In this document: positions 27,401 to 41,100 of the stretch, in pieces | Layout: the number at the start of each line of letters is the position of its first letter | Numbering within the stretch: the stretch's first letter is position 1 | Source of the DNA: Enoplolaimus lenunculus | Taxonomy: Eukaryota; Nematoda; Enoplea; Enoplida; Thoracostomopsidae | Reading direction: 5' to 3' | DNA length: 64,000 nucleotides | NCBI GenBank assembly: GCA_030248215.1 | Contig: JASANG010002100.1 | Coordinates: 90,001 to 154,000 of the forward strand | The notes under the pieces: generated by a model | What the model was told of the DNA's origin: nothing | The model's input: the letters and a program-made list of their open reading frames with translations, nothing else | Databases searched by the model: none | Program-made: the position numbers and the translations under genes

Positions 27401-30400
27401 TTTCTAATTTAGCATCATCAAATTGATTCTTAGAAAATATGATGCATTTAAGTCAAATGAAAATAGAAAATACCTTTCAAGCTACATTTCGTACACTCTG
27501 TTGACAAGCACTCAAAAGCTGTCCAGCACAAAACAATGTACATCACGAGTGGATACAAGGAACGAGGTAAGATTCCGTTCCGAAAGTTCTGGAGAAACGA
27601 GAAAAAATAGGCATTTTTACGGGGCTTTCAGCTTACCTGCAAACGCCAAAAAAACTGTCGCTTACTTCGCTTGCAAAAGAAAGTTTTAGGTTTTATACCC
27701 TTCTGATATGAACTCTTGGCTGTGCCGCTGGACGCACAATTTACGGTTAAACGAAACATTTCGTAAATCTCAAATGTCAACAAACAATATTTTGATGTTA
27801 AAGTGGACTGTGTTTCGTTGTGGTCGCTGCTGTTCGAAAAAGAAAATCTTGTATTTTCACCTTTTCAAAATTTGAAATCTCTTTTCGGTTCTGGTCGACA
27901 ACAATAATGTCCGTATTTTAGCATTAACTTGTACAATCAGGGTTGTCGGGTGTAAAATTAGGTTTTTAGGTGCAGTAAAATTGATAGTTCAACAAAACAC
28001 TTGTACGCGTTTTGGTCGAAACGTATCGGTCACCTGTCGAATGCTTGCAAATGACCTTCAAACTCGTGCAAGAAAATCTATTCTTAAACCTAATTACTTA
28101 CGATTTCAATGAACCAGTTATTCCATGCCGACCGGATCCGATGCCTACAAATTAAAAATTTGAGGCCGTTTCCGTTATTTTCACAGCCCATATTTGCCCA
28201 GAAATGGTTGGATTTTGAAAATCTTGCATAATTGAGCTTCTCGCGACCTCCCCCAGATCATTCCACGACCAAATTGGAATTTTTGAAAAATTCGATTTTT
28301 CGCGTGGAATGAACAGCGATGTGTCATGAGAAGCTCAAATATGTTGAAATTTTCATAATCCAACCATTTTTAGATGAGCAAACAATTTTGTACCAAAGTT
28401 CAGTTACTAAAATTGCGTTTGGCTTCTCGCCCACTTTGCTCGACGCTCGCGAGCTGTTTGTACTATTGAACCCCGCGTTAGAAATTGTGGATCTGTCCCT
28501 GGCTGACAATATCCTGACCATTTCCGACACGGCGAATGGCGTTTAGAACGACTTAGCCAGCCAGTGACAATAACAAACCATGATACGGGACACTGATCTG
28601 ATTCACCGATCAAGTAAACATCATTAAAGTTGTCTTAATGTGTTTACGCAACATTCAATGCAAACGAGAACAACTGAAGAAGCCATATCGAACCTTGTTG
28701 TGTCTCGAACAAAATGTTGCTGGCGGCAAGGACTTAGGGGTTAAACCGTCCTTACAACAATTTTGGTCCAAAATTTTTTACCACCTTTTTCAGGTGGCAC
28801 CCAAACCAAATCCCTTTGAAATTTTGCCAGAACGTAGTCTTCAAAATAGTGACTATTATATATGTGCTTAGAGCCAACGCAACCTGCAAGAAGGCAAACC
28901 AATTTTAGGAGGTGACATGCGGTTGAAATAACAAGCTTAAAAGCGGGGCTAAAGATTTTCTAAACGGGGCAGGGATTTTTCAAGAGGATCTGAGCCCCTC
29001 CTGAATCCTTCTGGCTACCAGGCCCGGACTACAACCCTGCAGACTAAAAGTTCAAACAAATACTGAAGCTATTTACCACTCCTGTAAGTGTCTTCAGTCT
29101 AAATTGTGTTTTATAGTTAGTCTGAAAGCACTCGTGGGACACATATTAAGATATGTTACATTGAAGATTTTAAGCTTTCAATTCAGTTTCATTATTGCAC
29201 ATATTAATTATATGCTGAAACCAGACGGGTCCAAAATCTGCTATCCGAACGTCAACAGTCTGAAGTCCGCATAAAATCCGTTGAATACCGCCAATGATGT
29301 TCATATTTTTTAACGTTCCGTACACAATAATTTTGTCAACGATGTTACAAAATCTCTCATAGCATACGTTTAATGAGAATTTTTGGGCTTATGTAAAATT
29401 TCAAAACTTGAAGCCGAATAAAAAATAGGTGCTGGTTTACATTCCGCACAAAATGAATGGATTAGCAAAATAGGCTTAGGCTTAGACTCAAGTGTAGCAA
29501 GCCAAAACTTAGACTCAGAAAAATAATAATCAACAGTGAATGCGGAATTCTTGCATTTTATCAAATTTACATTAGCGTGGCGAAGGGTAAACTACACAAG
29601 TGCCCAAAAACCACTAGTCAGCTACCAGAACTGTTCGCTAAGCGTTATTTAGGATATATTTCAAACCTAAGCTTTTACTAAATAGTAGCTCTCCTAGCTA
29701 ATAAAGGACAGTTTTTAATATTCAAATTTAAAGACATCTTAGTGTTGCATATACGTGGGGTTACATTGTAGCTAAATTATTATGGGGCCAATGTTACTTT
29801 TAGGGCCGTAAGGGTATCTCTATACTCGCCGCGAACTGCCGGACACAGCTATGCGGCATCGGACGCCGTCACGCGACACTATACAATTTTTTATTAAAAA
29901 TTATTGCAGATTAAGCATATTCCTAAGCCTATGTCTAAGCTTTGAAAAAAAGTGTATTCTTAAACCTAAGCCTGAGCAAAAGTTGCAGTCTACAATGTAA
30001 GCCTACTCTTTTATAGACCCATCACAAACCGGGGCGGCACTAAAAGTAACACGGACCCACAAATTATTAAGATGTGGTGAGTTTGCATTTCGTATACATT
30101 CACAATGTTCGATGTTTACAACAGTGTAAAAATCGATGCTGGTGCGGTCAAAACGAATACATCGTCTCGTTGTTGAAAACGTACCCTAAAAGAGTCCGCT
30201 TTCAATGGCGGATCTATGGAGCCATCCGGACCATGCCACTCCAACAAAAATCAAACCAAAAACATTGTATTATCATTTATATATCGCTAAAATTGCATCT
30301 GGTTTCTCGCTCGCTTCGCATCGTTAGCTTTGTTCGCAAATATATATTACGCGGTTGGAAAATTTTTGGATCCGTGACTGTGTGTTTCCGATTTGAGTGA

Positions 30401-33400
30401 GTTCAATATACGCTGATGGCCCTACCATCGTTAAATGTTAACATTTTAAAGTCATTCTGACTCGTCTTAAATTCATTTCTAACGACGCCTTGAGTTGAAC
30501 GCGGCTCTGAGACATTTTGGTGTCGAGTTACCGAGCTGTTTAAGTAATAATGCACAGTGAGAAAGATAATCTTCCTAGGAAATCCTAAACGCTACTGCTA
30601 CTACTGCTAGCTTACTCGTTGAAAGTATTAACCAATCAAAAATTCAAACGGGACAATTCGAAGCAAGCTTTAGCTTGGCTGAATACCGTTTCCACAACGG
30701 TATAACCAGAATTACAATTTACCGGAACCGGAATTTGAAAAAATTAAAGGAAACGGGGCCGGAAAATGAACAATACATACCACCAACCCTTAGTCTCTTA
30801 GTTGGAGATAGCACTTCAGTTTATCTGATGTATTTTAGATTTTCATACTTCACGGAAGCATAAAATCTACGTTTGATAGTTTATTTTCGGCGATTATCAA
30901 GGTTTGTATACTATACGAATAAAATCTACTTAATTTTTATCGTTATTTTTTTGTAAAATATATTAATTTCTGCCGACCAATAAAAATTTACCGGAACCGA
31001 AAGGTCAAAAATTGCCGGAACCGGAATTCCGGTTGCACTCTGGTATCCATAGATAAGCAGAAGCGTTATTGAACGCTAAAACTGGCGCTAATTTTTTCTA
31101 CTAAATGTCGAAGTTTAAAATGATTTCGCTGCGAACCACGGTGTAATCGGACATTCGTTTCCGGTTCCGGTAAAAATCTATTTTAAGTTTTCGTTTCCGT
31201 TATAGAAGTACCAGAATGATAAATCACGTATTGGTCACTGAATTTTTTCACGTTATAAAATTTTGATGTTATGTCTGTGAAAAGTTAACAATTTTATAAG
31301 TCAAAACCCGAATCTCAACTCGAATAAAGTCAGCTCTCAATGTTACACGATCACGCTCGGGTTCAATGACTCGACCGATTGTGTTTACCCAAACTGTCCT
31401 TAAACCATTATTTCATTCATCCTTCGTAGCACCGTTAAAAATCAACCTCAAATTCAAATTCAATCTAAGAGTTATTTCAACTACAATTTTCAAGCACTTT
31501 GTTATTCCGGTTATTTTACTATTAAGTATATTGACACAGGGCAATCAACATAGTAAACAATACAAGCTTGTTCAAATATTCCACTGAAATTACAGTCCGC
31601 CCTCAAATTTTATATACCACTACACTACTGCAACCACTGACTAGCGGATACAAGGTACGCTGCCCAGGTCGTGGCCGCAACATTTCGGTTCAAAACCCAA
31701 AATTTTGCGTTAATATTAAGTGTTAAAATTGCGTTTGGCTTCTTGCTCGCTTCGAATGTGACGTTTTTACGCTATTATATCTTGTGTTCCCCGTCAAAAA
31801 TTTCTATATCAGCCAATGTGACTACGACGCTTAACGTAAGCTATTTGTACAAATAGCGAAAGAATAAACGTAACCGTAAGCGCCATAGGTCTATTCTAAG
31901 GGGTTCACTTGCACCCCTTCGGTAATTTTATAAGCATTTCCACATACCAACGTTCATAGAGTAAAAATATTTGGTGTCAAAACTGTTATCGAAATATACG
32001 TCTTACTCAAGTATCGATAATAAACGCTCGTATCCGCGGGCTTGAATGTTTGCGGGCCCTAGACTCACAGTAGATTCCCAACCCGAACCGTCCGTCTCGG
32101 TTTGAATAAGCTCACCCGGGTCAGCGAGTCGTATCCGGAAGCTAAAATGTCCATCCCCTGGGGAAAATAACACCCACACCGCAACGCAATATTTTTGCTG
32201 TGTTTATGAGCACAACAAATAAAGCCAAATGTTAAAACGTTCAGATATTTCGTGTGAACGGAAATTGAAGTTAAATTGAACTGAATGAAAGAAAAGAAAC
32301 AACTTTCTCAACGCAGATTCCGCATAAGTTTTTTTGGTTGATTTTTTTTATCATTTTTCGTTATTTTATACTTTACTCTTTAAGATATCACTAAACTGCT
32401 CAAACGCAACGACTTTCAATTTGAATTCTGAATTTGTTGCAATAATATTCTGTTTTCGTGTGAACGGAAATTGAAGTTAAATTGAACTGAATGAAAGAAT
32501 AGAAACAACTTTCTCAACACCGATTCTGTATAAGTGTTGGTTGATTTTTTTCATTTTTCGTTATTTTATACTTCACTCTTTAAGGCATCACTAAACTGCT
32601 CAAACGCAACGACTTTCAATTTGAATTCTGAATTTGTTGCAATAATGTTCTCTGTCATGTCCTCAATTCATGAGCTCAACAGGTTCAGCGTATGTAGAAA
32701 ATCTACAGTTATCAGTATGCTTACAAATTATTTTTGAAAATCTTGTCTGTCCCTCCTCAAAATTTTTGCTCGCTACACTGCACAAAATGGGGAGTCAAAT
32801 TGACTCTCTCGGAAACAGGCTTTTCCTGACTACACAAACTGAGTCAAATTTGACTCCGCCAGAGTCAACAGTGAATCGAATTTGACTCTGGCGGAGTCAA
32901 ATTTAATTCCGTTTGTGTAGTCAAGAAAAGCCTGTTTCCGAGACAGTCAATTTGACTCCGCATTTTTTACAGTGCACCCTAGCATGTTGAGCTGTCGATG
33001 GGCTTATATGATGAGCAATAAACAGCTATGGTTCTGTTTCGCCTAGTAACTTGTTTTAATAGGGTTTTTGCCCGCATTCCCAATACTTCATAAGGAGAAA
33101 CGCAGAGTTCACCAAAATATCCAATAGATTGGCGTATTCGTAAACAGTAGTAGCGAAAATGAGGTACGGTCGATCAGGGGGGGGGGCTACTTTGAACACT
33201 TTTGTTAATTATTTTCGGGAACCTTTTGATACATTAAAGGTTCAGCTAGCGAAATTGGTATTTTACATACTGTTTACGAATAAATCGAAATATTTGTCAG
33301 CGATATATAGTCTATCAATTGGTACTCTCTAAAAGCTTAAGCTAACTTGATTCAAGCTTAAGCTAATCCAGCAGTATTAAACTAACTTTCAAGATTTACT

Positions 33401-36400
33401 AAACTAACAGGTAGGTTTACGCTTAAACTCATTTAAAATCTTACATATTTTCAGTTTAAGCGAAACTTATTGAACTCTTAGATACACGACGGCACTTGTT
33501 ACTTAATCTAAAAATAAGCTTACTTAAACTCGTGTTAAACTTAAAAATACGTTTAGTTTGTGTAAAACTTAAAATTCTAGTTTAGTTAATCCGCCATGCG
33601 ATTTAAGTTTAACTTAAACTGATAATCAAGTTTAGTTATGCTATAATTTAAGTTTAAGTTTTTAGAGAGTACCATACAGCTGTAAAAGACGGTTAATTGC
33701 CGTTCATTCAGGGACATATTACCTGTAATGGTTCATGGAATATTAATTTTGTAAAAAGTGTAAGTGGTCAAACTAGCTCCAACTGACTGTACATCACCCG
33801 AAAGTTTTGTACTGATACAAAGCACTTTTAACAGACTTTAATATACTGGATGGTAGACATAAAAAAATTTATTTGCACGAGGCTACTACATCCGAATATG
33901 AAATCCTGAAAATGCGTCAGGTTAATCAAAATTAGTGAGGCAGTTAACTTAGACAGCATCTCAATAAACGTTTATTACTCTTGTGTCAAAACGAGATCGA
34001 AACAGGAGCGCTGCCAGAGCTTTCAGGTCTTCTAATTGGGTGTGAAATTTTTCTAAGAGTGACCAAAATTTTTAAGTCAGAGCAACCTCTAGTTCCTGTG
34101 CAACAAAGCCCCGGCTAATTAGTCAATTTATTCAAGAAAACAACGATTTTGATTTTATTTGAGTTAAAATCATTGTCGGCGATAATCACACGCAACTGAA
34201 AATACCGGACTAATTGCATTGAAAAATACCGTTTCCGGGACCGGAATTCGCCGGAATCTTATAGTTGGAACCAGAATTCCTTTGCAAAGATAATCCTCTG
34301 CGGGCAAAAATTCGAGTTCTACTTACCTCATTGGTTAAAATCTCCAAGAATTATCCCAAACAGCATCAAAAACTATTGCTCGGCAAAACGAAAAAAAACT
34401 AGCCGAAAACTAGCCAGTAAACGCTATTTTCAAACAGCTGGACCAACCTGAACCATAAACATTACTAAACCCAAACTGCAATTTTAGCAATCATCAGCAT
34501 ATGCACAATGCACACTTGCATTTCAACACGCATTGCGATGCCTCTTTCCGCCCTACAATACTTAAATTGGCGTTTCAAAACGACCTCAATTTTAAATTTT
34601 AACAGCGGAAACGCGAAATATAATGAGTGAACTGTGTATAATATATATTTCTATGAATGAAAACGTAAAACGAACAACGAATATATGATATTCACGCCCA
34701 TTGTAGTAGTATTGTAAGCGAGTCATTTTCATTCATAAAATTACTTCAGCTATCGGCAAATTAACGGTCGATATAAGTGAGCATGAATGGCGACAGCTTT
34801 AACAGTAGAGAGAGAATAAGCAATGACAGAAAATTATTCCCAAATTAATACTTTAGCATTGTCAGTCTGGCTACGAACCAGGCCCGTAGCCAAGGGGAGG
34901 CGGCTCAGCCCGCTGGAACAATTTAACCCCTATAGAATTTTCAACCTTGCTTGTAACTCGTTGAAAACCCTTGAATGCTCATCCTGAAAATTTACACAAG
35001 TATATCTGTACACTGCAAAAATGGTGAGTGAAATTGACTCCTTCTGAAAAAGGCTTTTCCTGACTGCACAAACTGAGTCAGCAGAATTCGACTCCGCCAG
35101 AGCCAAATTCGATTCACTGAATCGCTCAGTGAGTCGAATTTGACTCTGACGGAGTCGAATTTGACTCAGTTTGTACAGTCAGGAAAAGCCTATTTCGGAA
35201 AGAGTCAATTTGACTCATCATTTTTGCAGTGTAAGGAATATTGTAGAAAAACTGCTAAATCAGACTATTCACAGCAGTCATTTTTTCCTCGTATATTTGA
35301 CAACGCTGGCTTGCTTAGTTTTTGACGACGCTATGATCCGCAAAGTTTTTCTAAAGCCTGTAAAATAGCCCTATACTTTTGTTGACACCCAGCGCCGTTC
35401 GTCACCCATATAGCGCCGTCTGCCACCGTGCATCATGGTGCGGTATCGTACGCGGATTACTTACATATGATACCGCATGGTGACAGACGGTAACGGATGG
35501 CGCCGTACGACAAATATAGCGCAAGCGGTAAGAGTGTCATTTTTATCGTCTTTTTAAGAGTTTAGTGAGGTAATATATATCTGCATATTTGCTGTTTCCT
35601 CTATACGCCGCTGGAAAACCCCGAATGTCAGTATAAATTCAGTTGTCGAAGTACTTTCTAGATTCGACAATGGAAATTTACGGTACTGTTTCGAATACCA
35701 CGACAACAACAACAACCAAAGTTGAATTCCATTGAAATTCAAAGCAAAGTTGGAAACGAACATAAAAACATTCGAATCAGTAGTCCCGAGTTCGCACCGA
35801 GTCATGTAGGTATTATTAAGCCTTGACTCAACTCTTAATCTCACTTAACCAGGATGCGACCGGATATCCGGTTCCGGTGTAATATCCGTCAACAACGGAA
35901 ATCCTTGTCCGGTTTCGGGTATCCGGTAAATCATTATCCGGTCACATCCTGCTTTGAAGTGCAGCGACCAACAGAAGTTTATGTTTTAGCCGCCGAGATT
36001 GTAAAGTCAACTGAAAACTTCAATTGAGTTGAAATTTCAACGGTGACATGCGAGGATTTAGAATTTCGGGCATCTCTAGCAAACTGCCTGCGTGATCCTT
36101 AGTTTACGTGCCCGTAGCCGAAGGGGGGCGGGGGCGGATGCTCAGCACCTCTGGAACAGTTTTACCTCCCTCGTCCGGTTTCTAGCAAATTTTCAATCTT
36201 GCTAGTAAGTCATCAAAAACGCTTGTATGCCCGTCCTGAAAAATGTTCCCCCTATTTAGGTGACCTGACTCCGGGTTTGCTAGTTAAGCATTTATAAGTA
36301 TGCAGTATGTTTCGTAAAAACCGTTACTCAAAAGTCAATAACTGGTGATGGTCAGTGGCGGATCCAGGATTTCAAAATGGGGGGCCAAAACTTCACAGGT

Positions 36401-37479
36401 AATAAACTAATTTTTTCACCCACACACAAACCACGAACTATTGCCATAAAATTGCTATATAATTTTTGTCGAGATGCTGTTGGGAGGCCAAGGCCGGAGT
36501 GGCCCCCATGGATCCGCCATTGGTGATGGGGCATAAGGCGCAAGTAATACAAACCAAGGTAAACAACACAGCGTACTTAAGTATAATTTGAAGGTTAAAC
36601 AGTGAAAAACACCCCTACCAGACTCTTAAAGAAGACAGTTGCATTTATGTACATTCACATTTTATAGATCAAATTACTCTCAACCGACTCGTTGTGCTGG
36701 TAAGCTGGATTTAATATTAAGGTTAAGTCAGATCTTCATTCAGGCCAACATTTCAGGAGCGAGGGACGATCAATTACGGATTAGACGTACATGGATTTCA
36801 CCGTACGAGCCCGTAGCCAGAGAGGAGCTGCTAGGGGGCACGCAGCACCATCCCCTGGAAAAAACATTCCACCTGTCCGCTCTAGAGAAGTTTTGGCACC
36901 ATTAGCCAGCTTGTTATTTTAACCAAATATCTCCGAAAACCGTTCTGGCCCCCTTAGCAGTTTGAACTAGATACAGGCGTGACATTATAAGCGAGAAACA
37001 AAAGTTTTCAGGGGGACATATATTTTCTAGGGCAACAGAGCACCCCAGGTTGTCTTCTGCTTACAGCCATGGGTTTAGTTTATCATACGCAAAGGCGCAA
37101 ATTGCAACCGCGTAGCCAGTTCAAAGGGGTTATGATAAATTTCACCCGTTACATGCAGGGATTTCACAAGCGAGGCAAAAGTTTTCCAGGGAGGACGGTA
37201 AAATTTTTCAGAATAACACATAACTCCGTACACCCTTCATGCTACTGGCCTCGATTAAGTCATCGCAGAGAAGAAGTATACTTTGTTTGCTTTGTTGTCG
37301 AACAAACAACAACAACATGTGTTGGATAATTTTGATTCGGCAGACAAATGATACAGACGTTCAGACTAGACCGGATACTTTATAGGGTTTGCAAGGAATG
37401 CTGGATCATCATAACACGAGAATGCTCTTAAAATTCAAGAATAAGCTTAAAGTCACTTTTAAAAAGCTTATATATATAA

Positions 37480-37553
<74 letters not shown>

Positions 37554-37554
37554 G

Positions 37555-37627
<73 letters not shown>

Positions 37628-38048
37628 GGTGTAACCGGAATTCCGGTTCCGGTTCCGGTTCCGGCATTTTTTCTCCTTCCGGTTCCGGTTCCGGTAAATT
37701 TTTTGCCGGATTTAAAAATTCTGGTATTATAATTTGGCCGTTTTATTAACTTTGCTAATTTTTAAGAATCTCTTTTGAAAGCCACTTGTACTCCGAATAT
37801 AAGCCATTGATGGTGAATTTCACTTCAGTCGATGATGAAAATCTAAAATACAACAATTAAAATAAATATCTATGTTCGACTAAGGTTATTTCACAAATAA
37901 TAGAGCAAAAAATAAGATTAAAATGAAATTTTTGGTGAAATGCATTTTTCACTTTCCGGTTCCGGTTCCGGTAAAATTTTCAAATTCCGGTTCCGGTTCC
38001 GGTAAATTGTAATTCCGGTTGCACCCTGATCTTTATATTTTTTTTTTT

Positions 38049-38104
<56 letters not shown>

Positions 38105-41100
38105 AAAGCGCAGGTCTACGCCCCTGTTTTATTGCATCAAAACAATCTTAAGTTTTAAGATATACAAAGTTCGACCTGTAACTAGTTCGGTAGCAGGCCC
38201 GTAGCCACCTCACTTTGCTAGGGGGATTAGAATTTTTCAGGAGAGGCATACAAAAGTTTTCGTAGCCTTACAAACGAAGTTGAGAACTTTTCAGGATGTC
38301 CAAAATTTTTCCAGAGTGTACTGATCCCCCTGGCCTCCGTTGGCTACGGGCCCGGTCGATAGCCAGCTCACCTCGCTCTAGAGGGGCTAAACACCGGGGG
38401 GAGCCAAAATTTTTCTAGGGAACTCAGTTGCCCTGACCCCTCTCTAGTTTAACGGTCGCGTCTCTAACCAGATTGTAAACGTAATATACGAGTGTTTTTC
38501 CAATTGGGACGCCACATATTGAAGTTTCCAGATCTGGTATAATTTTCGGTTTTGCCTATTTTGGCGTTCAGAGCTTCAAAGCATTTTTTTTGGAAAACGG
38601 AACAACATCTGGCAATCGTAATAAACTTTGTTTCTATTTGTTTTTGTCTCAAAAGAAATACACCTACAAATCTTGTATTTCTACAAACGGCACGCTGAGT
38701 ATGCCAGAGACTATGTGAAATTTTAACTAACGTAAAAATGAATCTCAAAAGTAATATATTTTAGCTATGAATTCAACAACAAAAAGTTTATTTGGACCGA
38801 AAACACGAGAAAATATGCATTTAGTATAAATAGTGCAAACAAAGCCAAGTTGACAAAATCATTTAATGTATGCAATACACCGAAATAAAGGAAATGTTAG
38901 AAAGAGGACATGTCCTACTTATAGATCTAACTTGGCAAATTCGACGATGGATTGCTGGATGAAGGCGTTGATCCACAAATGACAAGTCACCAGTTTTAAT
39001 CGTGATGAAGGTATGCTTTTAGGTCTGCCTGGTTTAAAAGGAATTTTAAATGATCATAAGGGTTTTCTTGAATTCCATGCCCGTGTTCTCAATTGGCGAC
39101 AGGTGGTCTTGTAATTTCTCCAATCAGTAAATACCGAGGTTCAAATTCAGCAATGTTTCAGACTTAATTTGCCGTACTTGTGCACAAATTTTGAGACCGG
39201 CAACTGCAGAAATCAAACTGGTGATAATAGGTGCGAGTACGCATTTGAGAATATGGTCCCTGACTGTAACATCCAGCAAAAAATGATTTGGTATGCTAAA
39301 ATATCGTTTTGACAAATGCTTAAAAGCGTTAACGTAACAGTGTTTTTGCTACTACTACTACTACATAAAGATATAAAAGCGTTTTGAAACATGCTATTTG
39401 AAACTCGAAAAGCGTTTAAAACAGCATTTTATTTTTGAGTCCATTGCGTTCACTTAACCTTCACTTCCATGTAAATATGTGGAAAGCGAATAATTGCAGA
39501 AACCAGGGTGCAACCGCATTTACAATTTACCGGCACCGGAATTTGAAAAATTAACGGAAACGGAACCGGAAAATGAAAAAATACATGCCACCGAAAAAAT
39601 CATTTTAATGTTCTTTTTTGTAATATTATTGGTGAAATAACCCTAGTTGGAGATAGTTATTGACTTTGTCGTCTGTATTTTAAATTTCTAGAACCAAGGA
39701 AGCGAAATCTATCTTCCATGGTTTATTTTCGACGACTTTTAGTAAAATATCTTAATTTCCACAGTCCAAATTGTAATTACCGGAATGTTTAATTCCGGTA
39801 AAAATTCACTGGAACAGGAACCGGATGGAATTCCGGTTGCACTCTGGCAGAAACATATTCATAAACCGCAATTATAGAATCTCAGTCAACCTTTTTGGGT
39901 CCCTGATGTAACTTCAAAAATAATCACATACTGCCGGTCGCCGAGTCACACACATACACGTATATAAATCTGTTTTAATCCAAAATAACGGTGCAACCTG
40001 GAGCGTCGGTAGTAAACTTACAAGGGGGTACAATATTACGAGAGGCAAGCAATAATTCCACACAATTTTCAAACGTGCCATAGGTTTTTCAAGCGGCTAC
40101 CTTTTGCCAAGGCGGTCCTGACCTGAACGCCGTGCCCCCCTCCCTATTTAGCTAGCTAACTACGAGCCCGAATATAATAGAAGACCATATGGCATAAATC
40201 AAATTAACACTGACACAACGGAAGTCAACATCACAACAAAAATGTGCAATTATGGTTTTCATTTGCTTCTTTGGTTAAAATAGCGTTTTCGCAACTCCAG
40301 TAATTTGATACGGCACTAAACTGATGCTGTAGCAGCAGCCTTGCACCGGAATTGCGGTTTCGATCAAAATTCTAACAAAATTTTTTTTCGATTCAGTGTT
40401 CCTATTCGAGTTTCACTAAAAAATAAATTCCTGTTCCTGTTTCCTGCTTCCTGCGATATGTAGTTCCTGTTGGAACCTTGCAGGATGTAGTTAGGACGAA
40501 ACTAAATACATATGTGCCGCACTGTATCGGAAATAGCACTGGAACAACAAATGAAAACATTTCGCAAAACAGCGATGTTACCCCTAGAAAAACAATTCCA
40601 ACATAGTATGAACTATAGCCAATAAGAGCCAAATATTTTAGCTAAAATTCGCAGCCAATAGCACGCCAGTTGGTTGCCAGCTCAAAATGCAAGAGGTTAA
40701 CTGGGCCCATAGCCATGGGGGGCCTGGGGGGGCTCAGCCCCCTTCAAGAAAAAATTTTGACCTTCCCCCTATAAGATTTACAACCTTGCTTGTAAATCAA
40801 CAAAAATCCTTGTATGCCCTCTTGAAAAGTTTCTAGCCCCTCCCCTAGCAAGGTGAGTTGACTACGGGCCTGGGGTTAACATATTTTAAGACGGACATGC
40901 AAGGGTTTTAAATGACTTAGAAAGGTCACACTTTTTTTCTGAAAAGCGGAGCCGGCTGGCTTTATTCTAGGTACGCCTGCGAAAAGTTGGACATATTAAT
41001 TTGAAAATTTAAGCTAAACTTACAAACTAAAGCGCCTAAAATTTTTTGCAAGCATGCAAATTTGCGAAAACTTTAAAAAAAATTGATAAAGCAAAAAGGT

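Larger units (their letters stand above)
25420..31000 (-). other. Giant first intron, part 1
   Basis: Family B (25517-25694), family-K remnant (25695-25860), family-A pieces (26025-26100, 26325-26480, 26488-26653), family-C-like (26838-27020), family A (27207-27370), family P (28182-28385), family-C fragment (28405-28515), family-A remnant (28940-29032), family K containing a small T element (29789-30056), family C (30203-30380), family D (30700-31044). 27375-28180 and 29040-29780 show nothing recognisable except a TTAGGC-like tract at 29470-29495. Confidence 0.75.
31000..37000 (-). other. Giant first intron, part 2
   Basis: Family-C fragment (31710-31820), 206-bp tandem duplication (32249-32651), family F (32776-32974), family H (33322-33671), family-D fragment (34197-34283), family A cut short at its right end (34881-34995), family F (35011-35231), family-T-like foldback (35370-35530), short family D (35851-35951), family A (36108-36280), family B (36353-36522), family A (36807-36982). 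31050-31700, 31830-32240, 33000-33320, 33680-34190, 34290-34870 and 35540-35840 show nothing I recognise. Confidence 0.75.

Noticed and set aside
37389-38204. Tyr/Ile-repeat open frames
   Set aside because: Translation of the AT microsatellite.
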